In this document: piece after piece, positions 9,145 through 17,162 of the stretch
How positions within the stretch are numbered: position 1 is the first letter of the stretch
How the letters are laid out: each line of letters begins with the position of its first letter
Source: Thermosediminibacter litoriperuensis
Lineage (GTDB): Bacteria > Bacillota > Thermosediminibacteria > Thermosediminibacterales > Thermosediminibacteraceae
Assembly (NCBI RefSeq): GCF_008124715.1
Contig: NZ_VNHO01000001.1
Span: forward strand, 62,001 to 126,000
Direction: 5' to 3'
Length of the DNA: 64,000 nucleotides
The notes under the pieces: generated by a model
Database searches by the model: none
What the model was told of the DNA's origin: nothing
The model's input: the letters and a program-made list of their open reading frames with translations, nothing else
Translations under genes and position numbers: made by a program

Positions 9145-9702
9145 TTACTGGAGGCCCGACAGTTTCTTGGTAATGGCCGCCGCTCGCTTGGGATCCATAT
9201 TAGCCAGTATTTCCGCAACGGATTCCTTCTTCATATTTCGGAATATCTGTATCACAAATTCATCTTCCATGGACTCGATTATTCTTGCGGCTCTGCCGGT
9301 CTCCATTAATTCGTAGTACTGGGCAATATTTTTCATATTCTTCTCGCTCTCATCCATCTTTGCTTTTGCCAGGTTAAGTTCCTCTTCTTTTGTCTTCAGC
9401 TCAATTTCCTTGTTCTTCAGCTCTTCCTGTTTTTTATTTATTTCATCCATCTGCCTGTTGATTTTGTCCCACTCAGCCTGTAACATGCTTCTTTCTTTTT
9501 CTATCTCCTCTAGGACAATTTTTTCCTCAGCGGTCCGACTTGAAAATCTTGCTCCTATAAATGGAATTTTGGAGATAGCATTACTCAACGCAGGTTCTGC
9601 CTTTCCTGCTTTGATAAACCATAGATAGAAGAAAACTCCGGCTATTAGGGTTGTAAAAAGGACAATAGCAACACCTATCAAGGTATATTTTTTTTCAGCC
9701 AT
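9145..9702 (-). CDS. MotE/YlxF-like protein with MgtE_N-type domain
   Basis: Membrane-anchored coiled-coil protein of about 185 residues: one transmembrane helix (about 6-28), a charged coiled coil (about 55-120, heptads rich in Glu/Lys) and a C-terminal MgtE-N-like domain (about 125-183) with IIESMEDEFVIQIFRNM and LANMDPKRAAAITKKL. This arrangement matches YlxF of Bacillus and MotE of Proteobacteria, where MotE chaperones stator or FliK-related assembly. GTG at 9708 is the alternative start; it overlaps the fliJ stop. Confidence 0.82.
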   Translation of the reverse strand: MAEKKYTLIGVAIVLFTTLIAGVFFYLWFIKAGKAEPALSNAISKIPFIGARFSSRTAEEKIVLEEIEKERSMLQAEWDKINRQMDEINKKQEELKNKEIELKTKEEELNLAKAKMDESEKNMKNIAQYYELMETGRAARIIESMEDEFVIQIFRNMKKESVAEILANMDPKRAAAITKKLSGLQ

Positions 9703-9704
9703 GT

Positions 9705-10163
9705 TCACAGTTCAAATCCCCCTCCCCGCCTGAAAAAAGCGAGTGAGGCAATATCGTCGAGGGCTTTCTGTTCTTCTCTATTGAATTCCACAAGATAAGC
9801 GCCAAATCTTTTGTCTCTTAATCTCTCCAGAATCTGCCTTTCCTGCCTTGAACTTATAAAGACATCTACGGCTTTATTATATCGCTCAAGGGCACCGGCC
9901 ACTCTGTATTTCTGATTTTTTACCTTTAAATCAAGGGTATTAATGCATGCTTCGAAAAAGGCAAGTTCTGCTGCCTTTAATGAATCCCGCATTTTTTGCT
10001 CTAAATTGACCTTTATGGCAGCTTTGTTCTCTTCCAAAATCTTCAACTCATTTTTTTCCCTTTCCAGTGTCAATATGACTTCCATCAGTTGCTGTTTCCT
10101 CATCTGCTCAATTTTCTGTTTCACCCTTAGGGGGGTGTTCAGGTTGAATTTAAACCGTTTCAT
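9705..10163 (-). CDS. fliJ: FliJ, flagellar export chaperone/ATPase stalk
   Basis: Coiled-coil protein of 152 residues that works with the FliI/FliH ATPase as the central stalk. It is almost entirely helical and charged, starting MKRFKFNLNTPLRVKQKIEQ and ending with an ALDDIASLAFFRRG tail. The first dozen residues (FKFxLxxxLRVKxxxE) are the best family signature. An AAAGGAG site precedes the ATG. It sits directly after fliI, the normal place. Confidence 0.85.
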   Translation of the reverse strand: MKRFKFNLNTPLRVKQKIEQMRKQQLMEVILTLEREKNELKILEENKAAIKVNLEQKMRDSLKAAELAFFEACINTLDLKVKNQKYRVAGALERYNKAVDVFISSRQERQILERLRDKRFGAYLVEFNREEQKALDDIASLAFFRRGGGFEL

Positions 10164-10172
10164 TGGATGGAA

Positions 10173-11492
10173 TTACTCCTTTTCAAAGATGCTCTTTAGA
10201 TTCGCAAGGGCCTCTTCGTAATCGACTTTTTCATCAACTTCCTGAACCAGAAAGTTCCTGATGTCATCTATATATTTTAACGCCTCATCTATTTTGGGGT
10301 TACTCCCCCTTACATAAGCTCCGATGTTTATAAGGTCTTCGGCTTCGCTGTAAATCGAAATCAAGCTTTTTACCTTTGCGGCCAGTCTCCTATGTTCATC
10401 GGATATAACATCGATCATTAGACGGCTTACGCTGGCGAGCACGTCGATGGCCGGATAGTGGTTCCTGTTTGCAAGAGTCCTCGAAAGAACTACGTGCCCG
10501 TCAAGTATACCCCTTACGGTATCCGATATGGGTTCGTTTAAGTCGTCGCCCTCTACTAGGACTGTATAAATCCCCGTAATAGAACCGGCGTTGGACGTCC
10601 CCGCCCTCTCCAGCAGTTTTGGCAGTATAGCGAAAACTGAAGGCGTATATCCCCTGGTTACCGGGGGTTCCCCAGCTGCCAGGCCGACTTCCCGCTGTGC
10701 CATGGCAAACCTGGTAACCGAATCCATCATCAGCATTACGTCCAGTCCCTGATCTCTGAAGTACTCGGCGACAGCGGTGGCCGTAAATGCCGCCTTTGTC
10801 CTTATCAGCGGGGGTTTATCCGATGTAGCCACCACCACCACAGACCTTTTTAAACCTTCTTCTCCCAGGTCCTTCATTATAAAGCTGTTTAGTTCTCTTC
10901 CCCTTTCCCCTATGAGGGCTATTACGTTTACATCCGCTTTTGTATTTCTGGCAATCATTCCAAGCAGAGTGCTTTTCCCCACACCGCTGCCTGCGAAAAT
11001 TCCAACTCTCTGACCCCGCCCGCAAGTAATAAGCGTATCTATGACCTTTATTCCCAGGGGTAAGGGCCTGTTTATCGGCGCTCGTTCTACAGGGTTTGGC
11101 GGGGAATTGAACAGGGGATAATAAGTGTGGCTTTTTATGGGGCCTTTGCCGTCAATTGGAGTGCCCAGACCATCCAGTATTCTGCCCAGCAGCTGCTCGC
11201 CAACGGGTACCGCGAGCTTTTTACCCGTAGCTTCAACTTCCCCGCCGGGCGCAATGCCCTCCATATCGCCGAGAGGCATCAGGATTATCGCATCATCTCG
11301 GAAACCAACAACTTCAGCCAGCAATTTTTTAGGCTCTCTGGTAGCTTTTATTTCGCAAATCTCCCCTATCTCCGCCGGCGGCCCCTGCGATTCTATTGTA
11401 AGACCCACAATTTTTGATATTTTACCCTTGGGTTTTAATGTATCGATACCGTCTATGACGGTTTTATAGTAATTAAAAACTTCACTAATCAT
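10173..11492 (-). CDS. fliI: FliI, flagellum-specific ATPase
   Basis: Export ATPase of 439 residues, homologous to F1-beta. The Walker A is GSGVGKST at residues 168-175, the GERGREL block follows, Walker B is in LDVMLMMDSVTRFA, and EPPVTRGYTPSVFAILPKLL identifies the type III secretion/flagellar branch. It energises unfolding and delivery of export substrates at the FlhA/B gate. The ATG overlaps the fliH stop by eight bases. Confidence 0.97.
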   Translation of the reverse strand: MISEVFNYYKTVIDGIDTLKPKGKISKIVGLTIESQGPPAEIGEICEIKATREPKKLLAEVVGFRDDAIILMPLGDMEGIAPGGEVEATGKKLAVPVGEQLLGRILDGLGTPIDGKGPIKSHTYYPLFNSPPNPVERAPINRPLPLGIKVIDTLITCGRGQRVGIFAGSGVGKSTLLGMIARNTKADVNVIALIGERGRELNSFIMKDLGEEGLKRSVVVVATSDKPPLIRTKAAFTATAVAEYFRDQGLDVMLMMDSVTRFAMAQREVGLAAGEPPVTRGYTPSVFAILPKLLERAGTSNAGSITGIYTVLVEGDDLNEPISDTVRGILDGHVVLSRTLANRNHYPAIDVLASVSRLMIDVISDEHRRLAAKVKSLISIYSEAEDLINIGAYVRGSNPKIDEALKYIDDIRNFLVQEVDEKVDYEEALANLKSIFEKE

Positions 11493-12252
11493 CCTCCAGT
11501 ACTTCCATTTCCTTTAATGCAGTTTGAAGGTTATCTAGCTGGGTGCGCAAACCAGCATCCAGCTCAAAACAGCTCCCCTGAATAATGCAATCTCCTTCCG
11601 ATAAAGTAGGGTCCTTGATGAAATTGATTTTTTTATATCCTGCTTTATACTGAATCTCCTTCATTTTTTCTTCCAGTTTCATGTAATCCTTCTCACTGAT
11701 CCTTACGAGTACATCTTTTTCTTCTCCCACTTTATCAAGAGCTGCTCTTATGAGGTTCATTATGTACTCGTTGTCCACTTCCACGTGTTTTCTGAGTATT
11801 TTTTCCGCTATATGAATTGCCAGCTTCAGACAGTCTTTTTCCAGAGTTTTTAGATACTCCCTGTTTTGAACTAAGAGTATTTCCCTCAACTCGTTGAACT
11901 GGCGAAGGCTTTCCTCAAAAAGGCCGGTTAATTCCTTTTTTGCATCTTCTGAGCCCTGCCTGAAACCGTCGCTATATCCTTTTTCGAAGGCTTCCCGTTT
12001 GATTTGTTCCTGCCTTTCCTTCGCCTCTTTTATCAATCTCTCGCTTTCTTTTTTTGCATTTTCAATTATTTCTATCGCTTTTTCCATGGCATCATCATAA
12101 AGTTTACTGGCTCTGTCTTTGAAAAACAGTTCTATGGGCAGCTGTACCCTCTCTCTCGATATATCCGCCAGGTTGGAAACCTTTACAGGAATATCCTTTA
12201 TCCTGAAGGGTCTTTCTCTCAAAACTTCCGTATACTTCAGCACTTTAGACAA
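11485..12252 (-). CDS. fliH: FliH, flagellar export ATPase regulator
   Basis: Peripheral stalk of 255 residues that tethers and regulates FliI. It has a long charged coiled coil (about 50-110, with KAIEIIENAKKESERLIKEA) including the GYSDGFRQGSEDA glycine-containing segment typical of FliH, and a C-terminal V-type ATP synthase E-like domain ending in QGSCFELDAGLRTQLDNLQT. It overlaps the 3' end of fliG by eight bases and the fliI start by eight bases. Confidence 0.92.
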   Translation of the reverse strand: MSKVLKYTEVLRERPFRIKDIPVKVSNLADISRERVQLPIELFFKDRASKLYDDAMEKAIEIIENAKKESERLIKEAKERQEQIKREAFEKGYSDGFRQGSEDAKKELTGLFEESLRQFNELREILLVQNREYLKTLEKDCLKLAIHIAEKILRKHVEVDNEYIMNLIRAALDKVGEEKDVLVRISEKDYMKLEEKMKEIQYKAGYKKINFIKDPTLSEGDCIIQGSCFELDAGLRTQLDNLQTALKEMEVLEDD

Positions 12253-13252
12253 TTATTTCGTCTCCTCCCCCGCGGGATATTATTATCTCGCCGGCATCTT
12301 CAAGTTTCCTTATTATATTCACTATCTTCTGCTGAGCTTCCTCAACATCTCTCAACCTAACAGGCCCTAGGTACTGCATGTCTTCCTTTATCATTTCAGC
12401 CTGGCGTTTCGACATATTGTTGAAAATCTTGTTTTTAACCTCATCGCTCGCTCCTTTTAGGGCTAACACCAGTTCCTGGCTATCGACTTCCCTCAGTATA
12501 CGCTGTATTGACCTGTTGTCAAGGGTGAGGATGTCTTCAAATACAAACATCCTTCTTTTTATTTCTTCGGCCAGATCCGGGTTCTCCATTTCGAGAGCTT
12601 CGATTATATTCTTTTCAGTGCTGCGGTCAACATCGTTCAAAATATTTACTATAGCCTGGATGCCACCCACATTTGTGTAATCTTCCACCACAACTGCCGA
12701 CAGTTGCCGTTCGAGCACTTTCTCTATTTCCATAATGACCTCAGGCGATATTCTTTCCATTGTAGCAATGCGTTTGGCTATCTCTACTTGTTTTTCCGGC
12801 GGCAGTGAAGACAGGAGCAATGCAGCCTTTTCCGGCTGCAGATACGCCATTATGAGTGCTATAGTTTGAGAATTCTCGTTCTGAATAAAGTTAATGAGCT
12901 GGGCAGGGTCGGCTTTTCTGACGAAATCGAAAGGCCTTACCTGCAGTGATGAAGTCAACTTGTTTATTATTTCAAATGCTTTCTGGGTTCCTAAAGCCTT
13001 TTCCAGGATTTCTTTTGCATATTCGATCCCACCCTGGGTAATGTAATCGTTAGCCAAGAGCATCTGGTGAAATTCTTCATAAACCGCTCTTCTCTCTTCT
13101 TCTCCCACTTTTCTTAAACTAGCGATATCCATTGTAAGCTGTTCTATTTCGTCTTCTTTCAAATAGCGGTATATATTAGATGCCAACTCGGGTCCGAGAG
13201 CAACAATGAGTATGGCGGCCTTCTGCCTCCCAGTAAGCCTGGACACGGGCAT
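12245..13252 (-). CDS. fliG: FliG, flagellar motor switch protein
   Basis: Rotor protein of 335 residues that contacts the stator through its C-terminal charged helix. The three-domain FliG layout is visible: N-terminal FliF-binding part (LTGRQKAAILIVALGPELAS), the middle domain with an EHPQ-like motif varied to ENSQTIALIMAYL, and the C-terminal domain with VFEDILTLDNRSIQRILREV. GAGGTG precedes the ATG. Confidence 0.96.
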   Translation of the reverse strand: MPVSRLTGRQKAAILIVALGPELASNIYRYLKEDEIEQLTMDIASLRKVGEEERRAVYEEFHQMLLANDYITQGGIEYAKEILEKALGTQKAFEIINKLTSSLQVRPFDFVRKADPAQLINFIQNENSQTIALIMAYLQPEKAALLLSSLPPEKQVEIAKRIATMERISPEVIMEIEKVLERQLSAVVVEDYTNVGGIQAIVNILNDVDRSTEKNIIEALEMENPDLAEEIKRRMFVFEDILTLDNRSIQRILREVDSQELVLALKGASDEVKNKIFNNMSKRQAEMIKEDMQYLGPVRLRDVEEAQQKIVNIIRKLEDAGEIIISRGGGDEIIV

Positions 13253-13263
13253 TTAAAACACCT

Positions 13264-14805
13264 CTATTCTTCGTTAAGCCAGGTCCTCAGAATTTTGGCC
13301 ACGTCTTCAGGCCTCCTCCTGGCAAGTTTTTCTATATCACTGAATACCTCCTGTTTCTCCTCGGATACCTGTGAAGCAGCCTGCTGGGCCGCCGCCAGTT
13401 CGTGGGCGAGTCTTTCTTCCTCCATCCGCCTTCTTCTTTCAGTAGCAATTCGATAGGCTATTATAAATAGGATTGCGGCGGCTGCAGCACTAATGATTAT
13501 AAGCATTCTCTGCCTTTCTTTTCTCTGATTTTCTTCAGTCAGTTGTTTTGACAATATGTCGGCCAGCTGATTATTAAAGGTCATGCCCTCAACTGTTATC
13601 TGATCACGCTGTATATCATAACCTATAGCATTTCCGACAAGGGTGGCTATTTTATTTTTTTCTTCATCATTCAAATCCCTGTTTATTACCACCGAAACCG
13701 TTATCTTTTTAACGGTTCCAGGAGCAACAGTAAGATTTTCTTTAGATTCATTTACTTCATAATTACGTATAACTTCAGTTTTCTGATAATTTGATGTTCC
13801 GTCGGTATTGAGCTGCATATAACCCGGTATGTTTGTGTCTGTGCCAGGATTCCCTATTGGAACGTTACCTGCTCCGGAAAAATGTTCTTTTAATTCCTGG
13901 ACGCTGCGCAGAATTCCTTCGCCGGTTTCGGAGCTTACAGGTAAAAATAATGTGTTTTCTACAATTTTCTTATCAAAATTCAACTGGGCATTGACCCTGA
14001 CAGCTACATTACCGGGCCCGAATATCTGTTCAAGTAGCGACTGTACACTGGCCTGCAGTTGCTTTTGAAAGTTATTCTGTATTGCCAGTTGAGAATTAAC
14101 GACCTCCTTTGTATTTTGTTCTTCGGAAAGAGGAATGTTTGACAGCACTCTTCCAAACTCGTCAACTATGGTTATATTTTCTGGCTTAAGGCCTTCGATA
14201 GAATGGGCAATTAAATTTAAAATGCCGCGGGTTTCTTCTTCGGTAATTTCCACTCCTGGTTTAAGTTTTAAAAATACAGCCGCCGAGGGTTCCTTTTGCT
14301 CGTTCGGCTCTATAAACAGACTTTTCTGGGGCTGTACAATATGTACTCTAGCAGATTCCACCTGTTCCATTTCTTCAATGGTTCGTGTGAGCTCACCCTG
14401 CAGAGCTTGAGTATACTGAAGCTGCTTTTCCCACTCGGTGGTACCCAGCTTTGTTTTGCTGAATATATCGTTAAATCCTAATACACCACCCTTCGGAAGG
14501 CCCTCTCGGGCGAGATCTAACCTGATCTTGTAAACGTCCTTTGCATCAGCCAGTATAGTTTTTCCACCATCCGAGAGTTTATATGGAATTTTCATATCCT
14601 CCAGTTTTTTTACAATTTCTCCTGCGTCCCTTTCACTCAGGTTAGAATAAAGGGGCACATAATTAGGCCGACTGGCAAAGTACCCCAAAAAACCTACTAT
14701 TAGAATCAGCAAAGAAGCGCTCAGTAACAGTTTGATTTTCTGCGCCCTATTCCTGCTTTCCCAAAATTCTTTCGCCTGCCGCTTAAAGTTGTTGATAAAT
14801 TCCAT
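13264..14805 (-). CDS. fliF: FliF, flagellar MS-ring protein
   Basis: MS-ring subunit of 513 residues, the platform on which the basal body is built. Two transmembrane helices are seen, at about 25-45 and 430-450. The first periplasmic ring-building region contains YVPLYSNLSERDAGEIVKKL and a second contains VSVVINRDLNDEEKNKI. The C-terminal cytoplasmic tail ends in DIEKLARRRPEDVAKILRTW, the FliG-binding motif. AGGTGG lies six bases before the ATG. Confidence 0.96.
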   Translation of the reverse strand: MEFINNFKRQAKEFWESRNRAQKIKLLLSASLLILIVGFLGYFASRPNYVPLYSNLSERDAGEIVKKLEDMKIPYKLSDGGKTILADAKDVYKIRLDLAREGLPKGGVLGFNDIFSKTKLGTTEWEKQLQYTQALQGELTRTIEEMEQVESARVHIVQPQKSLFIEPNEQKEPSAAVFLKLKPGVEITEEETRGILNLIAHSIEGLKPENITIVDEFGRVLSNIPLSEEQNTKEVVNSQLAIQNNFQKQLQASVQSLLEQIFGPGNVAVRVNAQLNFDKKIVENTLFLPVSSETGEGILRSVQELKEHFSGAGNVPIGNPGTDTNIPGYMQLNTDGTSNYQKTEVIRNYEVNESKENLTVAPGTVKKITVSVVINRDLNDEEKNKIATLVGNAIGYDIQRDQITVEGMTFNNQLADILSKQLTEENQRKERQRMLIIISAAAAAILFIIAYRIATERRRRMEEERLAHELAAAQQAASQVSEEKQEVFSDIEKLARRRPEDVAKILRTWLNEE

Positions 14806-14824
14806 TCAATTCCACCTTCACCTG

Positions 14825-15109
14825 TTAAATCTGCATCCTCATTATCTCTTGATACGCTTCAATTGCCTTGTTTCTTATCTGCACCGCAAATTCCAGGGAT
14901 AGCTTTGCCTTTTCTGCAGCAATCATAACTTCATGGACGCTCATGTCTTCTCCGGCTATCAATTTTTTTAACACATTGTCGTAATCTTTCTGATACCCGT
15001 TTACTGTTTCAAAGGCTTTTACCAGTATATCTTTAAAGGAGTTATCCTCCTGTTTTTTTGAAGCCGCGACAACGTTGGTTAACTCTCCTCCAATACTTCT
15101 TATAATCAA
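14825..15109 (-). CDS. fliE: FliE, MS-ring/rod junction protein
   Basis: Adapter of 94 residues joining MS-ring and rod. The C-terminal core is typical: EDMSVHEVMIAAEKAKLSLE followed by FAVQIRNKAIEAYQEIMRMQ. Start is a TTG preceded by AAGGAGGGG about eight bases upstream. It lies between flgC and fliF as in most Gram-positive bacteria. Confidence 0.93.
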   Translation of the reverse strand: MIIRSIGGELTNVVAASKKQEDNSFKDILVKAFETVNGYQKDYDNVLKKLIAGEDMSVHEVMIAAEKAKLSLEFAVQIRNKAIEAYQEIMRMQI

Positions 15110-15140
15110 AAGGCACCCCTCCTTCTTCTACTTTGGTCCG

Positions 15141-15584
15141 CTATGTCCTTCCTATTTCCAAAGCCTTGTTGATCATACCCTTTGCCGCATTTATTGCGGT
15201 TATATTTGCCTCATAACTTCTGGTGGCCGATATCATATCTACCATCTCAGTAACGACATTAACATTTGGCATCAGCACATATCCCTGAGGGTTAGCATCG
15301 GGATGAGTGGGATCGTATACCAGTTTAAAGGGACTTGGGTCTCTCTCTATACCTACGACCCTGACTCCAGCCCCCGTTTGTTTCGGGGATAAATTCGACA
15401 GCAGATCCTTAAAGGTAAAATTGTCCTTTCTTTCCTGAAAAACCACCCTCTGCCTCCTGTAAGGACCACCTTCTTCAGTCCGGGTCGTATTAACATTGGC
15501 GATATTATTGGATATTACATCCATTCGAAGCCTCTGAGCAGTCAGGCCGGAAGCGCTTATTTCCATAGACCTAAAAATCTCCAC
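15141..15584 (-). CDS. flgC: FlgC, flagellar basal-body rod protein
   Basis: Proximal rod subunit of 147 residues. N-terminal signature ISASGLTAQRLRMDVISNN, then IANVNTTRT; FlgC-typical DPTHPDANPQGYVLMPNVNV and C-terminal EMVDMISATRSYEANITAIN are present. Start is a GTG two bases after the flgB stop, with GGGAGGAG inside the end of flgB. Confidence 0.96.
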   Translation of the reverse strand: MEIFRSMEISASGLTAQRLRMDVISNNIANVNTTRTEEGGPYRRQRVVFQERKDNFTFKDLLSNLSPKQTGAGVRVVGIERDPSPFKLVYDPTHPDANPQGYVLMPNVNVVTEMVDMISATRSYEANITAINAAKGMINKALEIGRT

Positions 15585-15586
15585 TT

Positions 15587-15997
15587 TTATCTCCTCCCTT
15601 CCGTTACGGCTGATCTAAGCAGTGAAAAATGTCTCTGAACCTGTTCGGCTATAATATTGTAAGACATAGCATTTTTAGCGAGCTCAACCATTTCCTTGTC
15701 TACATCCACATTGTTTCCGTCATTTCTCAAAACTCTGTCGTGTTGCATAACTATTTTCGGTTTTAAATCAAATGTGGACTTTAAATTGGATATGTGTTTT
15801 TCAGTGGAGGTTTTCAGAGGTAATCTAGAATTACTCTCGTCCAGATATTTTTGTAGCAGCTGTTCGAAAACCACATCGGATCTTTTAAAGTTAGGCGTAT
15901 CTACATTGGCTATGTTATTTGCCAGCACCTCGTGCCTCATCCACTTTGCATCCATGATTTTCTGGAGCAGGGTTGGAGTTTCAAAGAGATTTATCAA
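15587..15997 (-). CDS. flgB: FlgB, flagellar basal-body rod protein
   Basis: Proximal rod subunit of about 136 residues and first gene of the flagellar operon. Signature LANNIANVDTPNFKRSDVVF is intact, as is the C-terminal MVELAKNAMSYNIIAEQVQR. The frame opens at a GTG (16006), but GAAGGTGA overlaps that codon and is better spaced for the TTG at 15997, giving the usual LINLFE start; both remain possible. Transcription would come through the c-di-GMP riboswitch upstream, so this gene and those after it depend on read-through of that element. Confidence 0.93.
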   Translation of the reverse strand: MINLFETPTLLQKIMDAKWMRHEVLANNIANVDTPNFKRSDVVFEQLLQKYLDESNSRLPLKTSTEKHISNLKSTFDLKPKIVMQHDRVLRNDGNNVDVDKEMVELAKNAMSYNIIAEQVQRHFSLLRSAVTEGRR

Positions 15998-16101
15998 TTG
16001 GCTCACCTTCTCTTTTCGACATCAGTTACCATTTTCCACCTTTTTTATTCGCCAAAAACTTCTATTTTCCTTCTACCCCTTAAAATATTTGAAATATATT
16101 T

Positions 16102-16127
16102 AAAAATCTATCCCGAATGGGATAGAA
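16102..16127 (-). terminator. Intrinsic terminator, expression platform of the c-di-GMP riboswitch
   Basis: On the minus strand TTCTATCCC (16127-16119), loop ATTC, GGGATAGA (16114-16107) and a T5 run form a compact Rho-independent terminator. The 5' arm can instead pair with GGGATAGAA at 16143-16135, which contains the 3' strand of aptamer helix P1. The two pairings exclude each other, so ligand binding (P1 formed) frees the terminator and lowers flagellar expression. The logic is read from the sequence; the sign of regulation is inferred. Confidence 0.85.
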
Positions 16128-16138
16128 TGGCTTCTTCT

Positions 16139-16231
16139 ATCCCTTCAGCAACCTGGCAGGCATGGCATAGAAATGCTTTAGCCCCATGGCTTTGCGCCCT
16201 TCCCTTTCGAGAAGTTTGCCTTTTTAGGGAT
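16139..16231 (-). ncRNA. Cyclic-di-GMP class I (GEMM-I) riboswitch aptamer
   Basis: Recognised by the conserved GEMM-I blocks in order on the minus strand: AAAGGCAAAC, a helix capped by a GAAA tetraloop, GGGCGCAAAGCC, GGGGCTAA, then a second hairpin leading to GCCAGGTTGCTGAA. Helix P1 is closed by ATCCCT/AGGGAT. The GAAA tetraloop and the AAC segment are the known parts of ligand-pocket architecture. It sits about 130 bases upstream of flgB with a terminator in between, matching c-di-GMP control of flagellar operons described in Clostridia. Confidence 0.9.
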
Positions 16232-16252
16232 AATTTGTCTATTTGTGTCAAT

Positions 16253-16281
16253 ATTATAACACACTTGGATAAAAATGTATA
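16253..16281 (-). promoter_or_regulatory. Probable sigma-A promoter of the flagellar operon
   Basis: A consensus TATAAT (-10) lies on the minus strand at 16258-16253; 17 bases upstream is a weak -35 (TATACA). Predicted start is near 16246, shortly before the riboswitch aptamer. A TTGACA just downstream is not followed by a -10 at proper distance. Confidence 0.6.
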
Positions 16282-16298
16282 TCATACTTTTGTACTAC

Positions 16299-16330
16299 AA
16301 AAAAAATGCGTGAAAATTTTTCACGCATTT
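16299..16330 (-). terminator. Intrinsic terminator after codY
   Basis: Stem AAATGCGTGAAAA/TTTTCACGCATTT with a one-base centre, followed on the minus strand by a run of eight T. It starts at the codY stop codon and separates the codY transcript from the flagellar operon. Confidence 0.85.
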
Positions 16331-17115
16331 TATGAACGGACTTTTTTAAGTTCTTCTAGAAGCTTGTCGTTAAGCACCTTTATATAAGTTCCCTTCATGC
16401 CGAGGGATCTTGATTCTATGACTCCTGCACTTTCAAGCTTTCTTAAAGCGTTAACTATGACAGATCGCGTTATTCCGACCCTATCGGCGATTTTGCTGGC
16501 CACCAGCAATCCTTCATTGCCGTCCAGTTCTTCAAATATGTGCTGCACGGCCTCTAGTTCGGAGAAAGATAAGGTGCCTATTGCCAGCTGGACAACCGCT
16601 TTTTTGCGGGCTTCTTCCTCAATTTCCTCCGTCTTGGATCTGAGTATTTCCATACCGACCACGGTGGCGCTGTATTCTGCGAGCACCAAGTCGTCGTCGG
16701 TGAACTTTTCACCAAATCTCGCTAAAACGAGTGTACCCAATCTCTCTCCGCCACCGTTTATCGGCACGATTGTAACAAGCTTTTCGGGATGGGGGCACTG
16801 GGAATCTCGATCAAAAACGCACTCGAGCTCATCCTGAGGTATGTTTGGCCTTGTCTCATGGATTTCCAACAATTTGTCGTTGTAGTCTTTCGGGAACATT
16901 CTCTCTTCGAGAATCCGGTTTTGGATTACGTCGCAGTCGTATTCGTTAAGGAGAGCATAACCCAAAACCTTCCCCTTCCGGCTTGCTACATAAGCATTGG
17001 CAGATAACACCTCACTGAGTATTTTGCAAACCTCGTTAAAATCTACCGGGTAGCCCGCAGATCTTTGCAATAATTTGTTGATTCTCCTTGTTTTTTCTAA
17101 CAAATCGCTGCTCAT
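16330..17115 (-). CDS. codY: CodY, GTP-sensing global transcriptional repressor
   Basis: Pleiotropic repressor of 261 residues activated by branched-chain amino acids and GTP. The N-terminal GAF domain starts [20 protein letters not shown]; the C-terminal winged helix (about 200-255) contains [20 protein letters not shown] and [20 protein letters not shown], almost invariant in the family. A strong AAAAGGAGG precedes the ATG. The order hslV-hslU-codY-flgB is the ancestral Firmicute arrangement. CodY could itself repress the adjacent flagellar operon, as known in Bacillus, but I did not find a clear CodY box here. Confidence 0.97.
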   Translation of the reverse strand: MSSDLLEKTRRINKLLQRSAGYPVDFNEVCKILSEVLSANAYVASRKGKVLGYALLNEYDCDVIQNRILEERMFPKDYNDKLLEIHETRPNIPQDELECVFDRDSQCPHPEKLVTIVPINGGGERLGTLVLARFGEKFTDDDLVLAEYSATVVGMEILRSKTEEIEEEARKKAVVQLAIGTLSFSELEAVQHIFEELDGNEGLLVASKIADRVGITRSVIVNALRKLESAGVIESRSLGMKGTYIKVLNDKLLEELKKVRS

Positions 17116-17162
17116 TATATATTTCCTCCTTTTACGATTTTTTATAAAATAATTTATAAACT

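Noticed and set aside
16238-16250. TTGACA just upstream of the riboswitch as a promoter -35
   Set aside because: No -10 follows at 16-18 bases, and it lies downstream of a consensus TATAAT; probably chance.
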